Source: JAOZTV01 sp965371805 (GTDB taxonomy: Bacteria; Acidobacteriota; Aminicenantia; UBA2199). Taken from it: 64,000 bases of DNA. The notes beneath the pieces were generated by a model. That model worked only from the letters and a program-made list of their open reading frames with translations, did not search any database and was not told where the DNA came from. The translations under genes and the position numbers were made by a program. Positions 35,482 to 45,264 of the stretch are shown piece by piece (the stretch's first letter is position 1; every line of letters starts with the position of its first letter). The DNA lies in assembly GCA_965371805.1 (NCBI GenBank), contig CBDUZW010000018.1, forward strand, positions 1-64,000, in the 5' to 3' direction.

Positions 35482-36315
35482 ATGAAAGAATTACAGGTGG
35501 AGAAAGTGATTGAAAAAAAAATTAGTTCTGAACAAAGGTATAAGATTATCAAAGTACTTAATAAAAATGACAGACATATTGTTTATAAAGCAGTTGATAA
35601 TGCCAGCAATAAAGTAGTAGCTCTTAAAGTTTTATCTCTTGAAGCAGTTAATGATTCACAATTAATCCAAAGTTTGTTTTCAGAGTCATTAAATACTGCC
35701 AGTTTAGATCATCCAAATATTGTAGACGTCATAGATGCCGGGAAAATTGATGATCATCAATTTATTGCTATGGAGTTTTTAAGCGGATATAATTTTATGG
35801 ACCTTATAAAAAAGAAAACAAAATTCTCATTTGAACAGATATTATTTGTTATGTCCAAAATGCTAAAAGCAATGGAGTATTTCCATAAAAAAGGGGTTAT
35901 TCATAGAGACATTAAGCCTCATCATATTATAATTACTGCAGAAAAAGAGATAAAAATCATTGATTTTGGTTTGTCAATTTTAAAAGGCTTAGGCAATAAT
36001 GAGGATGAAAGTATGATTTGCGGCACTTCGCTGTATATGTCACCTGAACAGATTAATGGTTTTGAGTTAGATTTTTCCACAGATATTTACTCATTTGGCG
36101 CAACTATTTTTCATATTGCCACACAAAAACCTCCTTTTGAAGGTGAGAATATTTACTATCAGCACCTTTATGAGGAAATTCCTGATATCCAAAAAGACAG
36201 GCCTGATATTCCAAATTTTATTAAGGATACAATTACAAAATGTATGGCAAAAGATAAAAGACACAGATTTTTAGGTGCATCTGAAATAATTAGCTTTTTA
36301 AAAAGAAATTCATAG
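35482..36315 (+). CDS. Small Ser/Thr protein kinase-like protein with altered catalytic loop
   Basis: A 277-residue single-domain protein with no membrane segment. Kinase features are present: the VAIK-type Lys (VVALKVL), HRDIKP, IIDFGLS and MSPEQINGFELDFSTDIYSFGATIF. Two elements differ from active kinases. The glycine-rich loop reads LNKNDRHIVYKA with no glycines, and the catalytic-loop Asn after HRDIKP is His (HRDIKPHH). It may be weakly active or a pseudokinase. It follows prfB by 38 bp on the same strand. The neighbouring large kinase at 31432 has normal motifs. Confidence 0.85.
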   Translation: MKELQVEKVIEKKISSEQRYKIIKVLNKNDRHIVYKAVDNASNKVVALKVLSLEAVNDSQLIQSLFSESLNTASLDHPNIVDVIDAGKIDDHQFIAMEFLSGYNFMDLIKKKTKFSFEQILFVMSKMLKAMEYFHKKGVIHRDIKPHHIIITAEKEIKIIDFGLSILKGLGNNEDESMICGTSLYMSPEQINGFELDFSTDIYSFGATIFHIATQKPPFEGENIYYQHLYEEIPDIQKDRPDIPNFIKDTITKCMAKDKRHRFLGASEIISFLKRNS

Positions 36316-36376
36316 AGCCTACTGCATAAACTGTTATTTTATATAATTCTTCCCCATACTATGATATTATTTCGAA

Positions 36377-39361
36377 ATGTTATTTAACAATTTAAGACTG
36401 GCAATTTTTTTTCTCTGTATATCCGTATTTCTTCAAGGGCAGTCTTTTTTTGAGAATAATCAACCTCCCCGGTTTGGACTTATCGGTAGAGCCGATGGAC
36501 TAGGCAGTCTGTCAATCTCCTCTATTCAACAGGACAAATATGGCTTTCTCTGGTTTGGCTCTCAGGGGGGATTAAACCGTTTTGATGGAAAAAATCTCAT
36601 TACTTATACTCATGATCCTTTTGATTCAAACTCTATTCCAAATGATCTTATTCAAACCTTATATTATGAAAAGTCTAAGAATTATTTATGGATAGGGACA
36701 TATGGAGGCTTATCCCGTTTAAATATTGATACAGGTCAATTCCTTCATTATAAAAAGGGAAATTTAGATGGAGAAGGCTTAAGTAATAATATTGTGATTA
36801 CCATTTCCAGAGATAGTAGAGGAGATCTCTGGGTTGGAACAATTGAAGGTTTGAACCGGATTTCTAATAAGGATAATAAAATAACCTATATCAAAACGTT
36901 ACACCCGACAATTCGAAGCTTATATCTTGATTCTTCAAATAGGTTGTGGATCGGTTCTTATGGAGGTATTCAATACTGGGACGATCGGTCTCAAAGAACG
37001 ATAATACCAAAAGTGCAACTACCTTCCTCAAATGTGATGTCAATAAAGGAATCGGAACCAGGCCGCATGCTGATTGGTATGTGGGGTGGAGGTATTGCTG
37101 AATATTGGCCGGATACAAATAAAATAAAACCTTACTCTCTTCCGGATAATCGGATTTATACTGCATTGGAAACTAAGGATGGAACAATATGGGCTGGATC
37201 ATGGGGAGGCGGTTTATGGGCACAACCGAAAAAGGGTAAGTCTGTCTGGTTCGAAAGTACAATAAACAGCGAACTTGCCAATACAATCATATATGATCTT
37301 TTTGAAGACAAAGGGGGATTACTCTGGGTAGGCACAAATGGGGGCGGGGTTCATTATTTGTCTCCAAGAAGAAATAATTACAGAATTGCGGCACATAATC
37401 CAAATAATCCCAATAGTATTTCTGAAGGTAAAATATCCGCTATACTTAAAGGATCTGATGGGGGTTTTTATGTTGGTGTAGACGGTGGCGGTCTGAATAT
37501 AATCAATCAGAGTACCGGCAAGGTTACAACCCTTAAGCATTCACCTGATCGTTCAGGGAGTATTAGCAATGATAATATTAATTTTATTTTTGAGGATAAA
37601 AAAGAAAATCTATGGATTGCAACCAGTAATGGGCTCAACCTTTTTAACCGCAGATCTCAGATATTTAAAACCTGGTCCAGGGACATAAAACCGGATTTAC
37701 CCCTGTCACATACTATTATTTCACACCTTATGGAAGACAAATCGGGCAGGTTATGGATAGGTACTTATGGAAATGGTGTTGATAGATATGATCCTAAAGT
37801 GAATAAACTGGTTAATTTCAAGTCTGACTCTACGGATCCCGGGAGTCTAAGTGATGGTAGTATTTATTATATTTTAGAGAAAAGTGATGGCTCGGTCTGG
37901 ATTGCGACCAATGATGGTTTAAATAGATATAAGCCTGAAGATGATACATTCAAACATTATCTTCATTTGGAAAATGACAGAAATTCAATTAGTGGCAATA
38001 ATACAAGGTGCCTTTATGAAGATTCTCAAGGCAGATTATGGGTAGGGACTTATAGTGCAGGTTTAAATTATTTTAATCAGCATCAGGACCGCTTCTTTCA
38101 TTTTACAAAAAGAGATGGATTAAGCAGCAATAATGTTCTGGCAATTCTGGAAGGAAATGATAACCATATCTGGATCAGCACCCGGGGCGGAATCAATATT
38201 ATTGATCCCAGAACAAATCAGATAGAGCGTATTGATGAGAGGGATGGTTTATTCGGTGTATTTTTTAATTCAGGAAGTTATAAGGATGAGAAGGGGGCAC
38301 TTTATTTTGGCGGAAGTCATGGTATAACAAAAATTAAGACTATAAAAAAATATTCCAACCTGCATAAACCGGATGTTCATATTACAAAAATATCTGTTAT
38401 GGGCAAACCCCTTAAAAATAAGACTTTGGTCTTTGATGGAAATGAATATACATTTCCACATAATAAAAACTTTCTCTCCTTTGAATTTATTGCCCTTGAT
38501 TATGAATCTCCAAGTCATAATCAATATCTTTACAAGATGGAGGGATTTGATAAGGATTGGATCAATAATGGCTCAAGATCCTTTGCGACATATACCAACC
38601 TGCCTCCAGGGAAGTATAGATTTATAGTTAAAGCATCAAATAATGATCTCCTTTGGAATAATAAAGGTGCCTCTGTTCATATTCAAGTTTTATCTCCATT
38701 ATATCAGCGTTGGTGGGTTTATATAATATATATAATTCTTTTCTCAGGGCTTATTATTATGATCTGGAAATTCAGGGAATCCCGGCTTCTGGAACATAAA
38801 AATAAAGAATTGGAATATACCAATAATCTACTTGGATTAGCAAATCTTGAATTAGAATTATTGTCGCTAAACGATAACTTAACAGGACTTTATAATAGAA
38901 GATATTTTGATTCGCAACTTAGGAAAGAATTGATGCGTGCAAAGAGAGCTCTCTATCCCCTTAGTATATTAATGATAGATGTTGATAACTTTAAACAGTT
39001 TAATGATACATACGGACATGTAGCTGGAGATAAAGCTTTAAAAGTAGTTTCTGGAGCTCTGATATCTGCCACTCCCCGGAATACTGATTTTATTACAAGA
39101 TATGGTGGTGAAGAATTTGCGATTGTTCTTTTTAATACAGAACTCTCCGGTGCTAGAAATGTGGCAGACAGTATCCATAAAATGATGAAAAAATCTGAAA
39201 TATTACTCGACAAAAAAGAATTGAGATTATCATTAAGTATTGGTATATGCAGTGAAATACCCAAAGAGATTGACCCTGAACATTTTGTCCATAGAGCTGA
39301 TTTAGCCCTCTATAAGGCGAAAAAAAATGGAAGAGCGAGAACAGAAGTATTTGAGGAATAA
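36377..39361 (+). CDS. Sensor beta-propeller diguanylate cyclase
   Basis: A 994-residue protein. A signal peptide (1-21) leads into a periplasmic region made of many two-component-regulator propeller repeats (about 25-680: LWIGTYGGLSRLN, LWVGTNGGGVHYL and similar). A Y_Y_Y domain (YKMEGFDKDWINNGSRSFATYTNLPPGKY), a membrane helix (about 778-797), a short coiled coil and a GGDEF domain follow. The active-site motif GGEEF is at 910-914 and an inhibitory-site RNTD lies five residues before it, so it should make cyclic di-GMP with product feedback. The propeller pairs normally with histidine kinases; here the output is c-di-GMP. Its stop overlaps the radical SAM start. Confidence 0.93.
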   Translation: MLFNNLRLAIFFLCISVFLQGQSFFENNQPPRFGLIGRADGLGSLSISSIQQDKYGFLWFGSQGGLNRFDGKNLITYTHDPFDSNSIPNDLIQTLYYEKSKNYLWIGTYGGLSRLNIDTGQFLHYKKGNLDGEGLSNNIVITISRDSRGDLWVGTIEGLNRISNKDNKITYIKTLHPTIRSLYLDSSNRLWIGSYGGIQYWDDRSQRTIIPKVQLPSSNVMSIKESEPGRMLIGMWGGGIAEYWPDTNKIKPYSLPDNRIYTALETKDGTIWAGSWGGGLWAQPKKGKSVWFESTINSELANTIIYDLFEDKGGLLWVGTNGGGVHYLSPRRNNYRIAAHNPNNPNSISEGKISAILKGSDGGFYVGVDGGGLNIINQSTGKVTTLKHSPDRSGSISNDNINFIFEDKKENLWIATSNGLNLFNRRSQIFKTWSRDIKPDLPLSHTIISHLMEDKSGRLWIGTYGNGVDRYDPKVNKLVNFKSDSTDPGSLSDGSIYYILEKSDGSVWIATNDGLNRYKPEDDTFKHYLHLENDRNSISGNNTRCLYEDSQGRLWVGTYSAGLNYFNQHQDRFFHFTKRDGLSSNNVLAILEGNDNHIWISTRGGINIIDPRTNQIERIDERDGLFGVFFNSGSYKDEKGALYFGGSHGITKIKTIKKYSNLHKPDVHITKISVMGKPLKNKTLVFDGNEYTFPHNKNFLSFEFIALDYESPSHNQYLYKMEGFDKDWINNGSRSFATYTNLPPGKYRFIVKASNNDLLWNNKGASVHIQVLSPLYQRWWVYIIYIILFSGLIIMIWKFRESRLLEHKNKELEYTNNLLGLANLELELLSLNDNLTGLYNRRYFDSQLRKELMRAKRALYPLSILMIDVDNFKQFNDTYGHVAGDKALKVVSGALISATPRNTDFITRYGGEEFAIVLFNTELSGARNVADSIHKMMKKSEILLDKKELRLSLSIGICSEIPKEIDPEHFVHRADLALYKAKKNGRARTEVFEE

Positions 39362-40218
39362 TGATTATAGAAACAACCTGTGTGTCTGCCTTAAATAAAT
39401 TAAAGCGTAAAACCCCTTATGGATGGGATTTAAACATCTATCAATGTTGTGGACATGGATGTAAATATTGTTATGCAAGAGATACGCATAATGATTCAGG
39501 TGAAGATGATTGTATCAAAATTATTGCAAAAACAAATATTGCTGAACAGCTGGACCGGGAATTAAGTGAGTCGACCTGGAACAGAGAGGTTGTAAATATT
39601 GGTGGACTAACGGATAGTTATCAACCGGTTGAGAAGGATATAAAGATAATGCCGGATGTTTTGAGTGTTTTGATAAAACATAAAACACCTGCAATTATTT
39701 CAACAAAATCTGATCTGATTTTGAGGGATTATGATTTAATTGCTGAATTATCAGAGATTACATATGTCAATATTGCATCAACCATTACAATAATGGATGA
39801 AGATGTTCGAAAGCAGATCGAGCCTGGTTGTAGTGATAGCCAATCGCGTTTTAATATGTTAAAGGAATTCAGAAAAACGAATGCTTCTATTGGTTTACAT
39901 ACAATGCCTATAATTCCGTATCTAACAGATAGCCTGTCGAATATTGAGTCCTTGTGTCTGGAGGCTGACAAAGCACGGGTTCATTATATGCTGCCTGGTG
40001 TTTTGTACTTGAGAGGTTTAACGAGAAATGTCTTTTTTGATTTTATCACCCGCACTTACCCGGACAAATATGAAAAACTGAAAAGGCTTTATAAAACAGG
40101 TGGAGCAGATAAAACATATAAAGATAATCTGTATACTAATATTGTAAATACTATGAGAACTAAGTATGGAATATCAAGTAGTTATATCAAACCAATGAAG
40201 GAAAAAATGCACAGATAA
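39361..40218 (+). CDS. Radical SAM protein, SplB/Rv2578c-like
   Basis: A 285-residue radical SAM enzyme. The cluster motif is Cys30-x3-Cys34-x2-Cys37 in CCGHGCKYCYA. The GGLTDSYQPVEK segment and C-terminal HYMLPGVLYLRG resemble proteins annotated as spore-photoproduct-lyase-like. The conserved SPL C-terminal Cys is not obvious, so DNA repair is not established. The ATG shares one base with the stop of the diguanylate cyclase (TAATG), an unusual coupling of a c-di-GMP sensor and a radical SAM protein. The reaction is unknown. Confidence 0.85.
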   Translation: MIIETTCVSALNKLKRKTPYGWDLNIYQCCGHGCKYCYARDTHNDSGEDDCIKIIAKTNIAEQLDRELSESTWNREVVNIGGLTDSYQPVEKDIKIMPDVLSVLIKHKTPAIISTKSDLILRDYDLIAELSEITYVNIASTITIMDEDVRKQIEPGCSDSQSRFNMLKEFRKTNASIGLHTMPIIPYLTDSLSNIESLCLEADKARVHYMLPGVLYLRGLTRNVFFDFITRTYPDKYEKLKRLYKTGGADKTYKDNLYTNIVNTMRTKYGISSSYIKPMKEKMHR

Positions 40219-40248
40219 TCCCCACCCTCAAATCCATAATATAAAAAT

Positions 40249-42627
40249 TTAGAACTCAAATTCAATACCTAAAACAGGGATAAAAGGAAGCTGGTCATTT
40301 CTATCCACTTCCTTTTTCATTGTATTCCAATAATAATTTGACAGATTTTTCCTGTTATAAACATTCCAGACACTTAAAAATACAGATAAATTAGTTGACT
40401 TAAAATTATATTTCCTGTCAATCCTTAAGTTTAAACTATGATAAGCCGGGCGCCTATCTTCATTTACCATACTCATATTAAATATTGTAGTATTAAATAA
40501 TCTACAGGCATCAAGATCAAAAGGCGATATAGGGATTCCGCCAGCAATTATCCATTTTGAACTAAATTCCCATTTATTATTCGGTTTATATCCGCCAACT
40601 AATGACAACACATATCGATTATCATATTTTCTATTTCTCCATTTTCCATTATAATCCTTATACTCAGATTTAAAGATACTTAGAGCAATAAGTCCATAAA
40701 AGTTCTTTTTTAATTTTTTCTGTATGGTAAACTCAAAACCATAAGATCTTGCTATTCCAGTATCAACAAAATCATCTTCTGCAGATGAAGATCCGGAATC
40801 AATTAGAAATAACTGCGGCTGTTGAGGTGACATTGGCATGAATTTATAGTTTTTTAAATATGCATCAATGGTAATCTTAACCGCACTTCCCGGGAAATAA
40901 TCAAATCCGAAGACATAATGGTCTGATCTTGGAGTCCTGAATTTTTTAATTTCATCTCTCAGGGAAACAAAATCAAGAGGAAGGCTTTGATAGAAAAACC
41001 CCCATGCACCATGCAATGCAAATGTTGAAGTCAAATCATAATTAAAACTGAACCGGGGTGAAACAGTGTACTTTTTATTCAATGCAAAATAATCACCTCT
41101 TACTCCCAGGTTTAAAGTAAGTTTATTTAAGGGTTTAAAGATATAATTAATAAATAATGCTGCCTTATTACTCTTATAGGTTTCATTATTATAATACTCA
41201 GGAACATATTTACCTGTAATATCAGTATAATCACCAATAAGATTATTATAATTATTCCTCAATTTTTTAATTTCAAAACCAAATTCAAATTGATTGTCTC
41301 TATTAATATTAAAGTGATTTACATTTCTTAATACATAAGATTCCATTGTCGATTTGACATTATGATTTAAAGAATCGTCAAATACTTCATTCCATTTTGA
41401 ATCATATAAAACATAGGATTTTGAAAATGATGTATTTGAATAAAACCCATTTCCCCAAATTGAAAACCAGTTAATCCCGACAGTATTCTCATTAGATTTG
41501 AATCCTCCAAACATCTTTGCATTGCTATTTATGGCTTTTTCTTTGTCTGTTTCAATCTTGTCAAAACCACCAATTCCTAATACAATTATTTTATTTCGTT
41601 CATTTATGTCAAGAACAAATTTTCCCTGTAAATCACTATATTGCGGTACAGCATCGTTTTCTTTTAAAACAAGGTCAAGATAACTCTTACTACCCGAGAG
41701 TAAAAAAGATCCTTTCCCATTAAAAAGAGGAGCTTCCAATATAAGGTTCACATCTACCATACTCAGTCTTATCTGACCATCAAATTCCTTTCTATTTCCC
41801 TCCCTGAAAACAATATCCATAACCGAAGAGGACCTATCTCCATACATTGCTTTAAATCCGCCTGGCATAAAATTAACCTCAGAAATAAAATCGGAGTTTA
41901 TTAAACTTATTGGTCCTCCGGTTGATCCCCAGTCAGGAAAATGATTAATATTTGGTATTGGAATATTATCAATATAAAATGCATTCTCTATCGGACTGCC
42001 ACCTCTGACAGCAAGGCCATTACTTCCATCTGATATTTGAGCAACTGAAGGCAGATTGGAAACTATTCTACTAATATCCCCTGCTGAACCTGGGGATCTT
42101 CTAATCTCCTCAGCCGAAAATTTTACAGTACTGGGAGAAATATCTTTTGATTCATAAAAATAACTTTTAGCAACAACATCTATTTTTTCTTTTATTCGTG
42201 GAGTAGTATCAATTTTTGTATTTAAAAAAGTAATTCGCTTGGATTTAATTACTATATCAGCTCTGACTACATTGATTATTTCATTTACTTTGAAACGTAC
42301 ACGATAAACTCCAGGAGTTATATTCCTGATATAATAAAACCCCTTAGAATTGGTTGTTGTAACATATTCAGTATCCAATAATTCTACTATAATTCCATAA
42401 AGTGGTTTTAAATCCATCTTCCCAATCACTTTACCTTCAATAATTCCTTTTCTTTCTTTCTTATCAGAAATAGGAGATTCTACTGCAGCAGAAAAATACG
42501 CAAAACAAAATAATAATATTATAAAAAATTTCAAATATTTTTTTCTACTCCATAAAACCGTATTATTTATAGCTCTATCCTTACAACAACATAATCTACC
42601 TTTTACTTGGTTATTATTACAATTCAT
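40249..42627 (-). CDS. TonB-dependent outer-membrane receptor with carboxypeptidase-like domain
   Basis: A 792-residue receptor. A long N-region and hydrophobic core (about 30-48) form the signal peptide. A CarboxypepD_reg-like domain (about 60-150, GKVIGKMDLKPLYGIIVELL) is followed by a plug domain (NGLAVRGGSPIENAFYIDNIPIPN) and a 22-strand-type barrel ending in the aromatic FEF. It imports an unknown substrate, energised by the TonB-ExbBD system. AAGGAG precedes the ATG at a good distance, and the TGA of a 34-codon ORF overlaps it (ATGA). It is the last gene of the ECF-sigma operon, which suggests sigma-controlled uptake. Confidence 0.9.
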   Translation of the reverse strand: MNCNNNQVKGRLCCCKDRAINNTVLWSRKKYLKFFIILLFCFAYFSAAVESPISDKKERKGIIEGKVIGKMDLKPLYGIIVELLDTEYVTTTNSKGFYYIRNITPGVYRVRFKVNEIINVVRADIVIKSKRITFLNTKIDTTPRIKEKIDVVAKSYFYESKDISPSTVKFSAEEIRRSPGSAGDISRIVSNLPSVAQISDGSNGLAVRGGSPIENAFYIDNIPIPNINHFPDWGSTGGPISLINSDFISEVNFMPGGFKAMYGDRSSSVMDIVFREGNRKEFDGQIRLSMVDVNLILEAPLFNGKGSFLLSGSKSYLDLVLKENDAVPQYSDLQGKFVLDINERNKIIVLGIGGFDKIETDKEKAINSNAKMFGGFKSNENTVGINWFSIWGNGFYSNTSFSKSYVLYDSKWNEVFDDSLNHNVKSTMESYVLRNVNHFNINRDNQFEFGFEIKKLRNNYNNLIGDYTDITGKYVPEYYNNETYKSNKAALFINYIFKPLNKLTLNLGVRGDYFALNKKYTVSPRFSFNYDLTSTFALHGAWGFFYQSLPLDFVSLRDEIKKFRTPRSDHYVFGFDYFPGSAVKITIDAYLKNYKFMPMSPQQPQLFLIDSGSSSAEDDFVDTGIARSYGFEFTIQKKLKKNFYGLIALSIFKSEYKDYNGKWRNRKYDNRYVLSLVGGYKPNNKWEFSSKWIIAGGIPISPFDLDACRLFNTTIFNMSMVNEDRRPAYHSLNLRIDRKYNFKSTNLSVFLSVWNVYNRKNLSNYYWNTMKKEVDRNDQLPFIPVLGIEFEF

Positions 42628-42728
42628 AATATTTCTCCTTTTTTAATATAAAGACTATCAATTTTACTTGCCAGTCCTAATTTACTTAATAATGAAATGA
42701 TCAACATTGATAATACAATCTTTTTCAC
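42624..42728 (-). CDS. 34-codon signal-peptide-like mini-ORF overlapping the receptor start
   Basis: Read from GTG at 42728, this encodes MKKIVLSMLIISLLSKLGLA followed by SKIDSLYIKKGEIL. The first part looks like a complete signal peptide with a cleavage site near residue 20. The TGA stop overlaps the receptor ATG (ATGA), and the GTG shares its G with the stop of the preceding 65-codon frame (TAGTG). It may be a leader peptide coupling translation into the receptor, a tiny secreted peptide, or the head of a decayed gene. Confidence 0.45.
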   Translation of the reverse strand: MKKIVLSMLIISLLSKLGLASKIDSLYIKKGEIL

Positions 42729-42925
42729 TATACACTCTCCGTTACAATTGAATTTAAATTTTTTATTTGATTATATTCTTTAGATGATAAATTCTTCAAA
42801 ATAGTTTCAAAATATACAAATATTTTATTTATTCTATCTTTATCCAAATTACTGTCCAGATTCCAGGATATAAGACAGTCACATGAATACAATTTTATAT
42901 ATTTTGTTTTAATTTGTTTAAACAA
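42728..42925 (-). CDS. Short hypothetical ORF
   Basis: A 65-residue frame starting at TTG, without a ribosome site. It contains a CDC pair and a helical C-terminus (RINKIFVYFETILKNLSSKEYNQIKNL). No family is recognised. Its stop overlaps the mini-ORF start by one base, which argues for translation, but it could also be a fragment of a decayed gene. Confidence 0.3.
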   Translation of the reverse strand: MFKQIKTKYIKLYSCDCLISWNLDSNLDKDRINKIFVYFETILKNLSSKEYNQIKNLNSIVTESV

Positions 42926-42997
42926 AATATTCGTCTTACATATTTAATATTAACCTATTAAATACTTAAAAAACATTATACAAGCCAATCATGATGA

Positions 42998-43072
42998 TGC
43001 ATCCTCACTCCGAGACTATGAAAATATATACACTCTGGTGTGAGTACAATCTCGAGTGTTAGTGCGGAGATA
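42998..43072. repeat. Composite inverted repeat in the operon gap
   Basis: This relatively G+C-rich patch has ACAC-TCTG-GTGT (about 43030-43041) nested between CTCACTCCGAGA (43005-43016) and TCTCGAGTGTTAGTGCGGAG (about 43050-43069), whose reverse complement is partly the same. It lies in the 231-bp gap between the beta-barrel gene and the short ORFs, all on the minus strand. It could be an mRNA structure that sets different levels for the two halves of the operon. No coding sequence was recognised in the rest of the gap. Confidence 0.35.
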
Positions 43073-43156
43073 TGTATGGAAGTGTTATTATACATATAAT
43101 CTATACTATATCAGACGAATTCTTTTAATCTATTTTCGTAGTAGCAATTTAGACTT

Positions 43157-43690
43157 TTAAAAATGTAACTTTAATCCAACAAATGGACCACTTGCAGATG
43201 TTTGTTGATAAAAATCCCAACCAGTTAAAAAATAAACATTATCTGTTACTTTAAATTCAAGATCAAATCCCATAATTATTTTTTTTCCACTACTTTTCTT
43301 TTCCCAATTATCAATATCATTATTTAAAAATTCAGTTTTCATAATTGAAAACCCTGTTCGTGATAATTCCTGCCAGTTTAATCCTATCTTTGGTAAGAAA
43401 TTAATTCTATTTGACAAACGAAACTTATATCCTGTTAAAAAACAGATATTGTGACTATGATGCCTGTCTAAATCATAGGTAAATCCATTTGCATATAAAT
43501 AATATAGTTGAAATACAATTTTATTTGTCAAAGAAAATTCAATTCCAAATCCCTGTTCCTTATCTGCAGTATCCGGTAAATCACTTATACCTAAACTGTT
43601 TGTAAAAAACACACCGATTTTTGAATTTTTCCCCACTAGAAATCCTGTAATCATAAAAACTATAAGTAAAGATATTATTATTTTTTTCAT
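43157..43690 (-). CDS. Putative outer-membrane beta-barrel protein
   Basis: A 177-residue protein with a clear signal peptide (about 1-20). Alternating hydrophobic/polar strands with aromatic girdles follow (GIEFSLTNKIVFQLYYLYANG, NICFLTGYKFRLSNRINFLPKIGLN), ending in a C-terminal GLKLHF. That ending, with a terminal Phe, is typical of small outer-membrane barrels of the OmpW/OMP_b-brl kind. It follows the caspase-like gene by 38 bp with a GGAGAAAA ribosome site. The function is unknown. Confidence 0.75.
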   Translation of the reverse strand: MKKIIISLLIVFMITGFLVGKNSKIGVFFTNSLGISDLPDTADKEQGFGIEFSLTNKIVFQLYYLYANGFTYDLDRHHSHNICFLTGYKFRLSNRINFLPKIGLNWQELSRTGFSIMKTEFLNNDIDNWEKKSSGKKIIMGFDLEFKVTDNVYFLTGWDFYQQTSASGPFVGLKLHF

Positions 43691-43728
43691 TTTTTCTCCT
43701 AATTATTAATTATTTTTTATATAAAGAA

Positions 43729-45264
43729 CTATTTTATCCAGCGCAAACCAAAACTTATAGAAGGCATACCATATGAAATATGTGGAATATCAGACATTGG
43801 AAGACTTACTCCACCAAGTAAAAAAGTATTTTTTGATAATTTATATCTAATCTTAAGGTCTATTTCAAGGGCAATATATTTTTTCTCATTAAATCCATAT
43901 GTTACATTTCCGCTATTAAATAAATTGTATTCATTAAAACCTGAAAGCTCTCCAATTTTTAATCCTAAATCAAGTCCCATTTTTTTTATAATATTAAAAC
44001 CATAATTAAATGAAAGACCATAAAAATTCCGATCTTTTTCTGGAATTAGAGAAAAAAGGCTAATATATATACCGTTTTTTAATTTTATCCCGAGATATCC
44101 CATCCCCCCTACATTATTAGAGCCAAGGATATATAAGGTTCTTGATTCTATTCCAGCAAAAAATGAAATTTTCTTAAAATCATTTACCGTCACAATTGGA
44201 ATACCACCCCTGCTTCTAGTAAAAGATTTCTTTACTTTTCGAAATAAGTTCGTAGTTAAATTAAAGGTTTTACCTATTTCTAAATTGGCTTCCAACATAT
44301 AGACCTTATCATTTCTAATATTAATAAATTTATATAAGCCTTTATTAAGACCAATAAATATTTTTGTCCCGGTAATTTTTGATAACTCCAAAACAAGTTT
44401 TTTATTTTTATCCCAGACAAAAACCTTCCCATGAAGTTCCTTACCTAATAAAAGTAAGGCGGAACTCTTCTTAACATCTGTCATGATAACATCTCCTGTT
44501 CCAGACATTTGAATATTATAGTTTGGATGCTGTGGCCCACTCAAAGAGCTCTCAGTTTGAGAAAGAGTTTCATTAAAAGCATATTGATAAACCTCATTTA
44601 GGGTAACCTTTCCATCTTTACTCATATCTGCTGCTCCCCTGAGACCGGAGATCAAATTATGAGTAAAATATGAGCCTTTTATTTTGTCGGATTCCTGTGA
44701 TGCTTCGTCAGAAGAGCTTGAAGTCATTATAGCATATCCCTTCATATTATTGGCTGTATCGATCATAAAAGGGCTCTTATATTTTCCACCTTTTTGTCTT
44801 ATAAACGAACCTGAAGCACATGAATCCAGAATAGCTATTCTTACATCAACAGGTGTTTTATTAATTTTCTTGTTCAAAACTGCATAGGATATTTTTTCTT
44901 CTCCTAGAAGAATACTTTGATCATCTGAATGTCCCGAATAATAAAAAATTGTTTCAACCCTCTGAAATTTTAATTTTGCATGCTTAATTTTTTTTGAAAG
45001 TTCCTTTAAACTACTTAAAAATACTTTTTTTGTTGGATTCTTTAAAAAAAAAGTGTCATCATCAAAGACACCACCAATCTCTTTTAGAACCTTCAAAAAA
45101 GATGCTGCATCACTTATTGCGTACTGCAGTTTAATTCTATCAGACCCTCCATTATTGGCTCCAATTGCAAAAACAAATCTTTTAATAGATTTTTCCTTTT
45201 TTATATCTGCATTTAGAATAAAACTTAGTAAAACTAATATTATTATACAAGTTTTTTTCGTCAT
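43729..45264 (-). CDS. Exported caspase-like protease (peptidase C14) with C-terminal barrel-like region
   Basis: A 511-residue protein with a signal peptide (about 1-19) and a caspase-fold domain (about 28-260): KRFVFAIGANNGG, catalytic His112 in YYSGHSDD and Cys149 in ILDSCASGSF. The C-terminal part (from about 345) has alternating strands such as ISFFAGIESRTLYILG and GIYISLFSLIPEKD, ending FGLRWIK, suggesting an outer-membrane beta-barrel. Bacterial exported caspase-like proteins (metacaspase or orthocaspase kin) are known but their roles vary. It overlaps the upstream regulator gene by four bases and belongs to the ECF-sigma operon. Confidence 0.87.
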   Translation of the reverse strand: MTKKTCIIILVLLSFILNADIKKEKSIKRFVFAIGANNGGSDRIKLQYAISDAASFLKVLKEIGGVFDDDTFFLKNPTKKVFLSSLKELSKKIKHAKLKFQRVETIFYYSGHSDDQSILLGEEKISYAVLNKKINKTPVDVRIAILDSCASGSFIRQKGGKYKSPFMIDTANNMKGYAIMTSSSSDEASQESDKIKGSYFTHNLISGLRGAADMSKDGKVTLNEVYQYAFNETLSQTESSLSGPQHPNYNIQMSGTGDVIMTDVKKSSALLLLGKELHGKVFVWDKNKKLVLELSKITGTKIFIGLNKGLYKFINIRNDKVYMLEANLEIGKTFNLTTNLFRKVKKSFTRSRGGIPIVTVNDFKKISFFAGIESRTLYILGSNNVGGMGYLGIKLKNGIYISLFSLIPEKDRNFYGLSFNYGFNIIKKMGLDLGLKIGELSGFNEYNLFNSGNVTYGFNEKKYIALEIDLKIRYKLSKNTFLLGGVSLPMSDIPHISYGMPSISFGLRWIK

